A DNA stretch of 64,000 bases from Boswellia sacra. Its lineage: Eukaryota; Streptophyta; Magnoliopsida; Sapindales; Burseraceae. The notes under the pieces were generated by a model that saw only the letters and a program-made list of their open reading frames with translations, did no database searches and had not been told where the DNA came from. Both the position numbers and the translations under genes were made by a program. Location: positions 1 through 64,000 of the forward strand of contig SNVD02014757.1 of assembly GCA_013180625.2 (NCBI GenBank), in the 5' to 3' direction. Shown here in pieces: positions 32,468 through 45,223 of the stretch (its first letter is position 1; every line of letters starts with the position of its first letter).

Positions 32468-34525
32468 TTAGTCCATCTTCTTCTCTGAGCTGCCTGTAGC
32501 TGACTTATCACAAGAAACACATGGTGATGAGGGCAGGTTCCCACAATTGAATTGTGAAAGACGAAAGCAAACAATGGAAAGCAAAAAATTAATTACAATC
32601 CTGAACGATTTCAGCCACCACTTCATCTCAGTTTCCTGCGCCCACCAGAATGAGTACGACCCTGCAACCAACCAAGCCGCACGCCATCTCCTTTCCACAG
32701 CATATCCCTCTATGACTCGAGCCATGTCCACTGGCACGAGCCTCCCATTAGCTTTGACTGAATTGCCGATGTATCTGCCCAACACAACTGCGTCTTCCAG
32801 GGCTGCGCAGCCTCCTTGTCCTATATCAGGCGTCATGGGGTGCATGGCATCCCCAGCTAGGGTTATGTTTCCTCTGCTTAGGTTTCCAAATATGATGCTC
32901 CAGGGATACCTGAACATCAATGGTGCCCATGTCAATGTTGAAAGATCAGAATGCTGGATGATGTCTAGATATTGTTGAGGGAAGTCCTTGGCGTAGTTTT
33001 CAACTACTTCTCTCTTTATCATTTCCGGATTTCCTGCCATTTCTGCTCCTGCAATGTACATTAATGATTATTTATGATACAATTCTTGTAAATTTTTTTA
33101 TTTACAAATTAAACGTATATGATTAAGAAGATTGATAACCTTTATGTGGAGATGAACAATTGAAGTACCAATAAACTTCATTATCGTTTACAGCTACAAT
33201 CCCAGCTCTTTTGTCCTTGTATTTCAATTGTTGCATTTCTTGGTGCAGTCCATGGCCTTGAGGGAACACGGCTAGTCCACGAGCTGCTGATCGACCTGAA
33301 TTAGCAGCTTCGGCAAGCCCTAACCACCGCGCCACCACCGAGTGCACCCCGTCACATCCTATCAAAATCTACGATATGTATAGTTATTATTTTTATTGCC
33401 GTGATTAAAAACACGTAACAAATTAAAACGGGAATAAAATTCATTTCGTAGGTCCTTATTCAAATTGACTTTCACTTTTACGCAAAGTGATGGAGTTAAC
33501 TAGAAGCACATTTGCGAGAGTTTTTGGCATCATATTGATATAAGCATTCATTTATATTCATGTATTTTTTGTCTAAATGGTTTTATCAGAGCACAGCGGA
33601 GAAGTAGTGAATCAATAAATAATTAGACTCATTTTGATTACTTTTTTGTTTATTTAGTGCCTGAATCGTAGGAATAGTGGTAACAGGGCAGGTCGTGTCA
33701 ATTGATTGATTGTATCACATCATTGGATAACATTCAGATAAAAAGGTATTGTTTGTTTTGAGTAATTATATAATAATATCTAAAAGATAAAAACCCAAAA
33801 TTAATCTTTTGCAGTTAATTGATGTATACAATTACCTTTGTTTTGATGATCGCTCGATCCTCCATTCTTAATATGACAATGGTTGAGCCATTTTCTACTT
33901 CTTCCGTCTCTATTGCGGTCAACTTGCAAGAGAAATGAATGCTCTCAGCTGTTAGTTCATCTGCCAAAGCCTCTAGTAAAGCTTTACGATGCACTGATCT
34001 CGCTGCATGACCTTTCCTATACATATTAGTTTCACATAAGATAATTAAGGGCAATTATGCAAAATGATTAAGAGGAGAAATATAATATTAAATTATTCAT
34101 AAATTTTATTAACCCACTTGTTCAGCCCAGGAAAAGAGAACTCGTGACTCGTTCCCAAATCAATATTCGTTACACGTCCCCTAGTTTACACATAAAAACC
34201 AATTAATTAACACGATAATTAATTAAACTTATTATTAAATAAAGAATAAATGGAGAAAGGAATTAACAATGGACAATAACATACAACTACATTAACAAAA
34301 TTACTTTTTAAAAGGAGCATAAACCGATGTGAGCTTGTGCGCAACACCGAGGGCATGAAGAGCAATCCAAGCATTTGGGAAGAGGGTGAGGGCTGTACCC
34401 GTGGCTCGGAGCCCTTCTGCTCTCTCTAGCACTGTGGCTTGAACACCTACTCTCTTCAAGGCCACAGCTGTCGCCAGCCCTGCTATCCCTGCCCCTACTA
34501 TTACCACATCCTCCACCATCTCCAT
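32468..34525 (-). CDS. FAD-dependent monooxygenase (MO1/salicylate-hydroxylase-like), copy D, intact
   Basis: The exons are 34305-34525, 34118-34180, 33836-34016, 33140-33368 and 32468-33048. All have GT-AG borders and agreeing phases, giving 424 residues, close to plant MO1-type enzymes. Residues about 6-35 form the FAD-binding dinucleotide fold (GAGIAG) with the acidic end of the second strand in VLERAE. Residues 159-172 are the GCDGVHSVVARWLG (DG) motif, which contacts FAD and NADPH. Residues about 297-312 are the GDAMHPMTPDIGQGG (GD) motif binding the FAD ribityl chain. A hydrophobic segment near the C-terminus (I-V-I-N-F-L-L-S-I-V-C-F) may anchor it. This family hydroxylates small aromatic or similar compounds; the substrate cannot be read from sequence. 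No signal peptide is evident. It is the only intact member of the local tandem array. Confidence 0.9.
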
Positions 34526-35176
34526 CTCTAGCTAGCTAGCTATCTCAATATATCTGTAAACTTAGTATTTCCATTCATGAATTTATAAGTTTATAAGGCG
34601 ACCATTGTTGCCAACATGAGAACTCTAACTTTACAAGTGCAATAAAAAGAGTTGCATGTATGCATGCGAGCTCAAACAATAAAGAACAAGTCTATTTCAT
34701 TAATTTCTAAGCAAAATGTTTCGGCTTGGGGGAGTTTATCAAGGGTAATGTAGCGATGTAGTAGAGAGTTACCGGCCGGCCGTCTATTTCATTCTAATGT
34801 GGTAAAGTCACTAAGCTGCCAAAATGAAGTACAAAAGGACGGCCATGCATCTAGAATGCTTTTAGATGAAATAGTTCATGTACTCTCGACGAAAGATATT
34901 ATACTAGAAGTTATGTGTGTGTATATATATGTTATGCTGGTTTTCAGATATATTTGATTCAAAAATGTAAGAAACTTATTAGTTTTTTATTTAGACATTA
35001 AAAAAATTGTAATATTAAACTTAAAAAGTTTGATATATAAAAGATTTTGTGTACAAAAATGTTTTTCATTCATTTTGTGAAATATATATAACTTTTTTAG
35101 AGTGTTGGTAGGGTATAAATTTAAACCCGCACAAAAGTCAAATTGAGTCTAACAAGGCTATTATGGCCACAAAACG
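34526..35176. other. Upstream region of monooxygenase copy D
   Basis: AT-rich presumed promoter and intergenic DNA. It does not obviously match the upstream flanks of copies B and C, so the intact copy may have its own control region. Confidence 0.45.
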
Positions 35177-35180
35177 TTAA

Positions 35181-36263
35181 GGTTAAGTTTGATGTATCCC
35201 ATAAGATTGTATAATTATTACTGTAACAGATGGCATTGCATAGAATTGTATTGTATAAGATTGAGTAAATTCTATACTGTGTTTAGTTTATCATTGTATT
35301 GTATAAATGCTACACAATACGGCGTTTGATAAAAGATTGAATTGGACAATATTAATTTTTATAATAAATTAAAATAATTTAAAAATAATAAAATATAAAT
35401 TTTAATAAAAAATTCATAAATTTTGATTAAAAATATAAATTTATAAATTAAGGCTGAAAATCAACTTTAAAAAATACATTTTATTAAAACGGTAAAAATA
35501 TAAAATATAAAAACCAAATGTATTTATTTTAATTGTTTTAATTATTTAAATATACAATTAATTATTCTAATTAAAATTTATTTAATATAAATAATATATT
35601 TAATTTTATGATATCTTTCTCTTTCTCTCTCCCTGCTTTCCCTTTCTTTTTCTTCTCTTCTTGATCCAAGTTGCAGTTTTCTTTCTCTTCTCCAGTTCTT
35701 CTCTCTTTCCGTCCATTCGCCTTCTTCTTCTTTTTTTCTCTTGTTTCAAATAAACTTCAATTGCTACCTGGTGTAGCGAATGTTCTCGTTTCTTCTATTT
35801 GCTTTTTTTTTTTTCCCAGGCCATGCCCGGTCTGTTTCTTAGCAGAAGTTTGTGGCAGAGAAGGCTAACAGTGGTGGTGGGGAAGGAAGGAAGGAAATAT
35901 ATTACCATGGAGATTTCTTAGCTAGAGTTGGTAGCAGAAGTGGGGGAGGTCTATTGCCACTGAATTTTTTTTTTTTTAATCATCACAAATTGTGTGGATA
36001 TTTTTTTTTTTTTGGATTTTTGCAGTGGACAAGAGTTTGTGATTCGATCATGGGAGAGAGGGAGGAGATTGTGAACAGTAAACAAAGAGTTATGCGGCCT
36101 TACACTAAGGGTGGAGACGGGTTAATTTGTGTAGGAGTTATACGGCGCTTATGCGACCCTTATGCGCCCTTACCCTATCCCATGCTGAGTTGTTGTAATG
36201 CCAAACACAGTATATACGTGAAATGCTGTCTAATGCTATCCTAACTGGCGCACCAAACACGCC
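35181..36263. mobile_element. Probable PIF/Harbinger-type non-autonomous element
   Basis: The left end GGTTAAGTTTGATG and the reverse complement of the right end GGCGTGTTTGGTGCG are weakly similar. TTAA flanks both sides (35177-35180 and 36264-36267), compatible with the TTA-type duplication. CTGTGTTTRG motifs occur inside both ends. A CT-rich tract and modest open frames (about 35671-36244) match no known protein. Confidence 0.5.
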
Positions 36264-36267
36264 TTAA

Positions 36268-39200
36268 GCTATTTGTATAAGGCACAAAATGAAAACCTCA
36301 CTAGCTCGAATCCATGGAAAAGATCGAATCCTAACTCGTATACAAGACTCATTTAATAAACTAAGCATCACATGCATGCATGAAAATTGAGCGATGTGCC
36401 ACATAATAACTTCCTCCATTTCACCCCTCCAATTTGGAAAGTGGGCATTGTCCATTAGGGAACCAACCTAACCCCCTTTAGATGGCACAATTGCTAGTTA
36501 AACTCAAGTTAAATAATAGGTACCAACATACTGTACTTCTATAAATTAAGAAACAAGTCATATTTTCTACTACATAAACATATTGAAGAGAAAGCTAACG
36601 ATTAGTCTACTAGCTTAGCCGTTATAGCTCATTTTCATCAACTCATACACTCTCTTTCAAATTATGATTTAAATATCGGAGTGGTCATATCAACAAACCC
36701 CATGCATTATTAACAACAGCAACTTCTTTGGTTGTAGAAGAGAAGGCCTATAGAAATTTTATCATTAATTTAGGCTACCAACTTTCTTTACAAATAATAT
36801 TACTATAAAAAGAACACATGTATTATTCAAAATTAATTATTTAAATTTGCATATTTTATATCAGTTCTAACTTATACAAATTTCAAATAGAAAAGAAATA
36901 TCACCTCAAACACATTAATTGGTCAAGATACACAAGCTTTCTTATTTATTAATAGCCCAAATCCTCATAATAGAAAAAATAGTTAGAATGGTGTTATTTA
37001 GCCCCCCTACCAAATTCCTCAATAAATGAAGTAGTCAGCAAAAGTATTAATTTAAATTCCAGAATAACCGTTTCTTAATTTTTATTGCTCTTTTAACGCT
37101 TTTATAGTCATTGTTATAATTTTATATTCTCTAAACTCTTTAACTTTAACGATTATGTTTTGATTTCTTTAAGATAAATCACATGATAATCCCATTTTTA
37201 AATATTACTACACTATTGAAATAAAAAATAATAATAAATCTTATTATATAAGCGCTAGAAAGCAATTAATTAAAGAAACGAAAATTGAGTTAATTGTAGT
37301 TTAATTGGAGAAATTTGAGAGATTAGAGAGTAATTAGTTCTTGTACCCCAAGATTGTTTGACAGAACATTTCATGATTGATTGAGGCTAGTGAGAAATTT
37401 AAAGAAGTACACATAATTGGCACCTAGTAAAGAATTTTTGCCATTTCATTCACTCAGCAATACAAAATCGGGTCGACGCATATCCAATCCAATTTCCGCC
37501 ATATGCAACCCAATTTTTGTCTAACAAATACAAAAAGGCCAAACCCGTATTTGATTGGGCCAAAACTTTGACCCCTACAAACCTGCCTAAAGACCCACAA
37601 GTCAAACTGGCCCTGGGTGTATGAAACTCGATCAATTAAAATATAATTATTTTAATTTTTTGTTCCCTTAATTTAATAGGTCGTGCAAAAAAATTATTAA
37701 AAAAAGGTTACTCTACTCTTATCTAATAACTACTAGTTTATATAATGATTTTTTAAATAATATATAAGTGAAAGATTCTATTAATGTTTTGTATATAACG
37801 GTTATATTAACATTTATTCTTCCTGTATATGTTGAAAAACAAAAAATGGTAAGTTGTAATTATAGAAAACTTTTCATTTTTAGATATAAAAGTTGTAATC
37901 ATTTATTATTTACTTTTAACTTGTGAATGAATATATACGTTTAAGTTACGTGTAGCCAGATATGACTTTATATAAAAACATGTCAAGACAAACATTTTGT
38001 CGATGATATTGTGACACATTTTTGTACGATGATTATTATTATTAATAAATCCTATGATACATGAAAATAAATCCAAGAAGAGAGAAGACAAAGATGGGAG
38101 ATACATGCTTGCAACATTTGGGAGCTTTATGATCCATAGAATCTAGAGATGATGATGATCTTCATTGAGATCCTTGTTTTGACTTTAGGGAATGAACTTT
38201 TCCCCGTGCATAACAATAATGCGGCTTATGAGTTTTTGATTGTGACTCCATAGTTACGCAATTGTTGTTTAAAACAGATTTAATGCTATTATTCATTAAA
38301 GAATGAACTGGCATGCATTAAAATCGATCTCGATCATAAGACAACCCAATGTGAATTCGCTTTCTCTTAATGCTTTTCAACTTTCAATTTTGTAGGGACG
38401 GCTAGTTAGCTAGCTAGACTTCTTGAAGATTATGTAGTAGAGTAGAACAATGCTATTGTGTGGAGTGTAGCGGAGCAAAGTGCGGTTTAGTGAGCTTGTT
38501 GCCCCCTTGTTAACGTGTTAAAAAGAGTAAAGAGAGGATTAGTCAAGCTTTTGGATATTTAGAATGATTGTAAGTGTACTTACAATTATTTATTATTGTT
38601 TTAACTTATCTAATTGGACAAATGATTTTTTTTTTAAGATAAAAAAACTACTTAAAAGTTCCTTTTAAAGGATTATAAAAGTTTAAAAATTTTATTTAAA
38701 ATTTTGAAATATTAAAGATACCAAATTTTGTTTAAATTTTACTTTATCTTTTTTTAGAAAGAGTCATATTTTGATAATTAGTTATTGTCTGATAATTACT
38801 TATACAATTTTTCGACTAATTAACCGCTAATGATTATCTAACAAAAGCTATATTATACGAACTCTACTTCAATAAGCTTTATCAAAAAAGTCTGATAACT
38901 TCTTTAAGTAAAGCTTATTATGAATATAAGTTCTATAAAAGTGAAATTCATATTCATTTAATAAAGGTTTTGTGTACAAAATTGTTGTGGATTTTAATTT
39001 GTTGTCTCATATAAATGTGGAAATGCTTTTTGGCATAAGTTACTAGCTAGATATATACAGTTTTATTATTGAAAAAAATGTTGAAGTAGAATTTTGAACT
39101 AGTGTGAAGATATCTTTAACATTTCAAAAATAAGTATAAAATTTTTTCCAATTTTGAACTTTCTTTAACAAAAACAAAACAACTATTTCATTCAATAACC

Positions 39201-41520
39201 ATGAGTTTTTCTTTCATAAATGAAAATGAAAATATTTTTTAACATTAAAAAAAAAAATTCTTACTCGTCTCAAGAATAGGCTCTTACTAACTAGTGTGCT
39301 AAATTTAGATTGTTAAATAATTTATAAAAAAAATTTACACTTTGTTTATTATAATTTATGTTCAATATGTCAAAGTTATTTTCAGAGGGTAGGGTTGCAG
39401 TAGCTAGCGGATATGAAAGCAAATGATAATATGTTTAGAATCAAATCTTGAACCACCGATCTTTGGGGCCAGGGTGTGGCCAATTCAACCACCTCTGCCC
39501 CACCATCACCACCACTTCTTCTTCTTCTTCTTCACCCTACGCTACCCTTTTCTCCTTATTTAAAAATTTACATATTCTCCCACAATTCAATGGTCAAGTT
39601 AATTCCATGACCAAGATGCTTCCCATTTGTCCTCTTCTATACCCACTTGTTCTTAGCATATGTGCTCAACCAATCATATTTTTAATCTTAAAAAAAAAAA
39701 CAAGTAACAAAAATGAATGCATCATAGACTTTCTTTACAATAAGTTAAATTAATTATGTCACACATATATTCTTCACTCTAATGGTATCAAAATCATCCA
39801 TCCAATTCAAACGTTGATCCCATCTCAAGTTACAAAGTTTATGAACAAACAAATATAACCTAATCACGTGTGGTCACATGAGTTATATACAATTAACGAA
39901 AGCAAAGTCCAACCACATCCATATTGTTTATGCTTTGTGCTCCCCATTAATTATAACTTGATTAACGTGTCTAATTTTGTTTTCCTCACTATTGAGTTGT
40001 CCATTTTAATATCTAATTTCAAGGTTAAAATATTTTTTTGGTCTTATCTAATCTATTATAGTTTTAGTTGTAGGTTTTTTCGGTCTTATTGATGTGGTAT
40101 CCATTGTAATTTATCAAAACGTTACTTACAATTTCGTTAGTATAGAAATTAATTAACTAGTAAGTGAGGTTACGAATAGGAGTAATATAATAATAATAGT
40201 GTCCATTCTTATCTTCTAGACTCATAGTAAAGAGTGATTGATTATTTAAATATTTGTAATCGCTATTCATCACGCGTCATAGAGGCAGACTGGTTATTTA
40301 ATAAAGGAATGGTCAAACACAATGCAAAATCCTATCTGTAATATGCAGGAATAGGACAAAATCCTGAGCATCAACAACAATATTCCAGCAATTATGCATA
40401 TTCACTCCTAAAATAAACTATTCTACAGCCCATCATATTCCTCTACCTCTATCTCTCTCTCTAACTTTTGGCTCTCCATCTCCCAACCCAAATCTGAAAT
40501 CCCAACAAACCAAAACCAAAACTAGAAAATTGGTTTTGGATTAACCAATTTGAAATCCCAGAAAAATTTGATGCAGATCCCTCAAGTTTGGATTAACCAA
40601 TTTGGATCCTAAGATAATCCAAATTAAAAACTTTGATCTCTATACTTAATACATATTATCATATTTTTAAAAATAGGGTAATTTAACAACAATTTTTAAT
40701 GTGTGCTCTAAGAACACGTGTTAACATTGCTAAAAGCCTAAAACAAATAATGTTATTTTTGTTGAAAATTGTATCAAATGATTAAAATTTTATAAAGATA
40801 AATAATTTATAGATTAAAAAAAATCATTGAATACAAGAAAGTTTTAATGTGTGCTCTAAAAACACATGTTAACGTAACTGAAAGCCTAAAACAAATAATG
40901 TTATTTTTGTTAAAAATCGTATCAAATGATTAAAATTTTATAAAGATAAATAATTTATAGATTAAAAAAATCATTGAATACCTAATTTTTAAAAGAAATT
41001 ATATAATATTCAACATACCAACATATAAGACTTTAAGATACAAATTGTGAATACCCTTAAAAAAAATTATATTATTTTTATTATCTAATCAAATTAAATT
41101 AAAACGCGTGCATAGCTGCTTTTGACAAGTGACAACACTGATGAGCGTGCTTATGACTCTTTTTTTTTGCCATTGATTAGTTAAACAATACAAAAAAAGA
41201 GTCATAGTTTCTCTATTTTTAGAACACCCTATAAATTTGATTATTGTGCTTATCTCTAACATCTAAAATTTATGTGATATCTCTTGAAAATTTTATTCAA
41301 CATAAAAACTTTTTATCGAAATTATACGTTTTTTAGAAATACGGTATAGTCTTTGAGACATTAAAATTACATAAAAAACACACACATGTTAAGACTATTT
41401 TATTAATATTGGTCAAAATCTAAGACTATAAGGTAATTAAACAAAATCACAAGGATGTCGGCATAAATATCCCAAAACCAAGCCTAGCTTATTAGACATG
41501 GCATCAAAGTATAGTTGTAA
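36268..41520. other. Long AT-rich intergenic region
   Basis: About 5.2 kb without supportable coding or RNA genes. Contains a tandem duplication (about 40693-40985) and scattered short AT-rich repeats. Confidence 0.55.
40693..40985. repeat. Tandem duplication, ~149-bp unit, two copies
   Basis: Both copies read TTTTAATGTGTGCTCTAA-AACAC-TGTTAAC, then AAAGCCTAAAACAAATAATG and ATCAAATGATTAAAATTT, then TCATTGAATA. Starts are near 40693 and 40842, with few mismatches. Confidence 0.85.
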
Positions 41521-42506
41521 GGATGGCAATAGGGCGGGGCACGGGTGGGGAGGTCGTGCCCGTTCCCCACCCCATTGTTAAAATCAACCCTCATTCTTCA
41601 CTTACTCTCAATGTTTTTTCGGATGGGGTAACGATAGAGAATCTCTATACAGAGAATGCTTTCCCTAACTTCATCCCATTCTCCATACAAAGATATTATT
41701 TTTACTTAGAATTAAACTTTCACATAAACATTAGTTAACATATAATCATAAATAATTTTTAACAAAAAAAAATCATAACAACTTTGTAATAGCAATATCA
41801 AAAGTATAATATAGTTTTTGTAACCATGTCTAGCACTTAAAATGAATGAACAAAGAAAGTAAAATAAGTCATAACCACTAAAGAAATACAAAAATAATAT
41901 CCTAAAATTATATTCTGCATAAATGTAGCATCATTTCTTTGATTTTTTTTCAAGATTCTTAATAGCTTCGTTCCTCTATAGCATTAAAAAATAATAATCA
42001 TTATTTTCAATTTATAATCATTATAATTTATGAATTAATAATAATTATTTTATTCACAAATTGATTACATTGTTTTTTTATTATTATACAAAAAAAATGT
42101 GGCAATCGACGACTAATCGTTTTGTTAATTTTATTATCTGTAATTGAATTAAGGTTTTAATAAAATATTATAATATTATATTTTTAGATAATTAAATGAT
42201 TGTATATTGTTATATTAAATAATTATTCTATTTAAATTAAAATAATTTTTATATTTTATAATTTTAAATATAATAATATATAATATAAAAAATAATATTA
42301 TTTTTATATTTTAAAATATTTTTACAAGATGTAAGACGGATACGGAGTGAAAAATAATCAACTCATTCCCTTCCTATTATGACACAAAGATTAATTTTTT
42401 CCTCCATTTTCAACCCATCCCTATAAAAAATATCGTTATTCTCACCCCAATGGTAAGATGAGTCCCCACGTATCCCTGTTGCGCGGTACATTTTACCATC
42501 TCTATC
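41521..42506. mobile_element. Possible hAT-type MITE with GC-rich ends
   Basis: The left end GGATGGCAATAGGGCGGGGCA and the reverse complement of the right end AGATGGTAAAATGTACCGCGCA look like diverged inverted repeats around an AT-rich interior. Subterminal CCCCACC...CCATT blocks also recur inverted near the right end. A target duplication is not clear, so borders are uncertain. Confidence 0.42.
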
Positions 42507-43097
42507 TTGTTGTCAATTGGGTCATCAACTAATCATAACCAAAACGAGTTTATTATTTCCTTAAAACCCAAAAACAAAAACAAATTTTAAATTAAAAAAA
42601 TTAACCCAACCTTATGTTTTGGAATATACTATACTTCCCTCATTTTGCACAACCATCCACAAGCTTTTGATTGATGTTGATTCCATTAACATGTAAAAAA
42701 AAACTAAAAAAAAAAACCCAAAAACAAAAATTTTCTCCACAACCCATAATTTTTTAGCCTTTCCTTGAACTTGGCTTTGAAAAAAATCCATTCTTGCATC
42801 AGAATTCCATTCATTTCATGTTAAAGTTCAAATTTTTTTAGAAGTCAGATCTGCTCTCTTTTGATTGGTTGCAACCGTGTAACCTGAAACTCAGTTAAAC
42901 AGAAGCAATCTAATAAACCTATCTCATCATCTCTCTTCCTGTCAGAGAGTTTTTTGATTAACTGGCTGTACTGCCCATGTCTTGTCCGCAGATGGACATA
43001 GATCTGGTGATGCAAGCTTAGAATCTGTCGAGTTTTTGAATGTTGTTTGAATATTTACTTGTTTTTTATGCATAGTTTTTTTTGAGGGCAAAGCAGC
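42507..43097. other. Upstream region and 5' UTR of MED26C
   Basis: Presumed promoter and leader. No uninterrupted gene or repeat recognised. The transcription start is not determined. Confidence 0.4.
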
Positions 43098-45223
43098 ATG
43101 GATTTGGACGATTTTCGATCCATTATCAACACGGCTGGGGTGGATGTTTGGACTTTTATTGACACGGCGATCTTGGTGGCGTCGCTCGACTATGCGGCGG
43201 AGCTGAAGCAGCGGAGAGATAGGATTGTGGAGAGGCTTTATGCTACGTGTATTTCTAGCCGGTGTAGAAACTGTGATTTTGGTGGGGGTGATAGTAGGGC
43301 TAATGGGGTTGACGTTAAGGTTGAGAAAGAGAGTGACCATGAAGAAGGCGGCAGCGCCAGTAAGAGACATGGTGATGGGTCACCTTCAACGCCGCAGTCG
43401 GTTGATGGGGAGGAGGAGGAGGAGGATGGGTTGGATCCTTATGGAGGTTTGTTTGATGATGAACAGAAGAGAGTTCTTGAAATCAAGGAGCATCTCGAGG
43501 ATCCTGACCAGGTTTTCTTTCTTCTTTTTTTAATTTTTTTTATTTCCATTTAAAGTTTGTGTCTAACGGGTTTGATTTTGTTTTTATTTAGTTTTGTGAA
43601 TGTTTTTGTTTGTTAAAATTTCAGTCTGAAGATTCTCTGATTGATTTGCTTCAAAGTTTGGCAGATATGGATATAACATTCAAAGCTCTCAAGGTAAATT
43701 TTAATTTGTGGTTCTGCTTGTTCTTCAAGTTCAATTTTCTTGATGATTTCTTCATTTTGATTCTTCTTCATTACAGGAAACTGATATTGGGAGGCATGTA
43801 AATCGATTGCGGAAGCATTCCTCGAATGATGTTAGGAGATTAGTTAAACACCTTGTTAGGTAATGTTAAAGAACCAAATTCTCTGCAAATTATGTACAAA
43901 TTTTTGTTTTTGTTGTGGAATTTAATGATTCTTACATAATGTGTTTTATGCTGGAATAGCAACTCAAGAAGGGTTGGTTTGAATTGTTTGTTCTGCAGGA
44001 AATGGAAAGAGATTGTAGACGAATGGGTGAAGTTGAATCAACCTGGGGAACTTGCATCCTCTACACTTATGGGTAATCTATACTTCTGGTTGAATGAATT
44101 TTCTTTCCTTTTCTGTGAAAACTTGGAGGGTTGAAATTCTGCTTTAATTTTAAGAGATTAAATGAAAAATAGCAACTAATGATGATGGTTGCAGATGGAG
44201 ACTCACCCCAGCAAAAGATTCCCCAAAATGGTCACCACCAGGTTGAAAGCTAACTTTTTCCAGCTAATTTTGCTTTTCTTGTGAAAGTTGTTGAAAATTG
44301 TTTTTTACTGCCTTCTGAGATTCTTGTTCTTGTGCTTGTTTTAGGTTCCTGATTTTGCATACTCTCCAAATCCTCACAGTGAGTATAGAATGTGATTCAA
44401 AGTTGTAAAAATATCATCTTTGCTTGTATCTTTCTTGTATGCATTTGTTTAATCAATGTTTCTTTTGATGGATTTTAATAATAGATGGAAGTTCTGGGTC
44501 GGACAAGAATAATTCAGAGCCGGAAAGGAGGCCGAAATCGATTCCTACACGGAAAGAGGCTCCAACTAAACCTTCTCAATCACCAGCTCCTGTTCCTCAA
44601 AGTGTACAGGTATCATATGCACCAAATTAGAGTCTTTAAAATTCTCTTATTTGGTTGCTGAGAAAATGGAGCTTTAAAATCAATCAGGGAAGCATTATTT
44701 TGCTTCCCAAAATGTGAAACTCAACTCAGCACAACACCAACTCAACTATATGCCAAATGGTTGAGTTTAGCTTAGGTGGGTGGTAAAAGTTACCAATTAG
44801 TACTCTTTTCATGTAAGACACTTGGAAAAAAAAATTGTGCGCAAATTCAGGCGTAGAATTGTTACTACAATTTTTGGTTCTGCAGAGAATGAGAGAACAG
44901 AGAGATCAGCAGCAACAGCAGAAGGAAGGCACTTTTGATGTCGATCAAAGGCTAGCTTCAGCTAGAAAAAGGCTTCAAGCCAATTATAAAGAAGCTGAAA
45001 ATGGTTGGCTTTTACTTGGTTCCTGTTTTCACTTTTTTGTTACGTTTGATCCTATTTTGGTCGCCGATATTACATGTAATGCTAATTTGGGGAATGTTTG
45101 TTTGCTTGTGAAGCCAAAAAGCAAAGAACAATTCAAGTGATGGACATTCACGAGATACCAAAGCCCAAGAATTCCTTCTTTGGAAAGAACAAAAGCAGTA
45201 CTTCTCAAGGCAGGCACTGGTGA
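43098..45223 (+). CDS. MED26C: Mediator subunit 26c (TFIIS N-terminal domain protein)
   Basis: The exons are 43098-43511, 43625-43693, 43777-43859, 43999-44072, 44195-44241, 44345-44378, 44485-44609, 44886-45003 and 45114-45223. All introns have GT and AG ends, and phases sum to 357 residues. It opens [22 protein letters not shown], the conserved start of plant MED26c. An acidic linker (about 85-120) leads to the TFIIS N-terminal (LW) domain (about 125-215). That domain carries [25 protein letters not shown] and V-K-H-L-V-R-K-W-K-E. A Pro/Ser-rich region and a Gln-rich coiled coil follow, then the conserved tail [19 protein letters not shown] ending R-H-W. Mediator bridges transcription factors and RNA polymerase II in the nucleus; the LW domain contacts elongation factors. 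It converges with the nuclease gene about 2.4 kb away. Confidence 0.95.

Noticed and set aside
35671..36244. Open frames in a CT/GA-rich region that could be a small gene
   Set aside because: Low-complexity composition, no conserved motif, and location inside a probable non-autonomous transposon.
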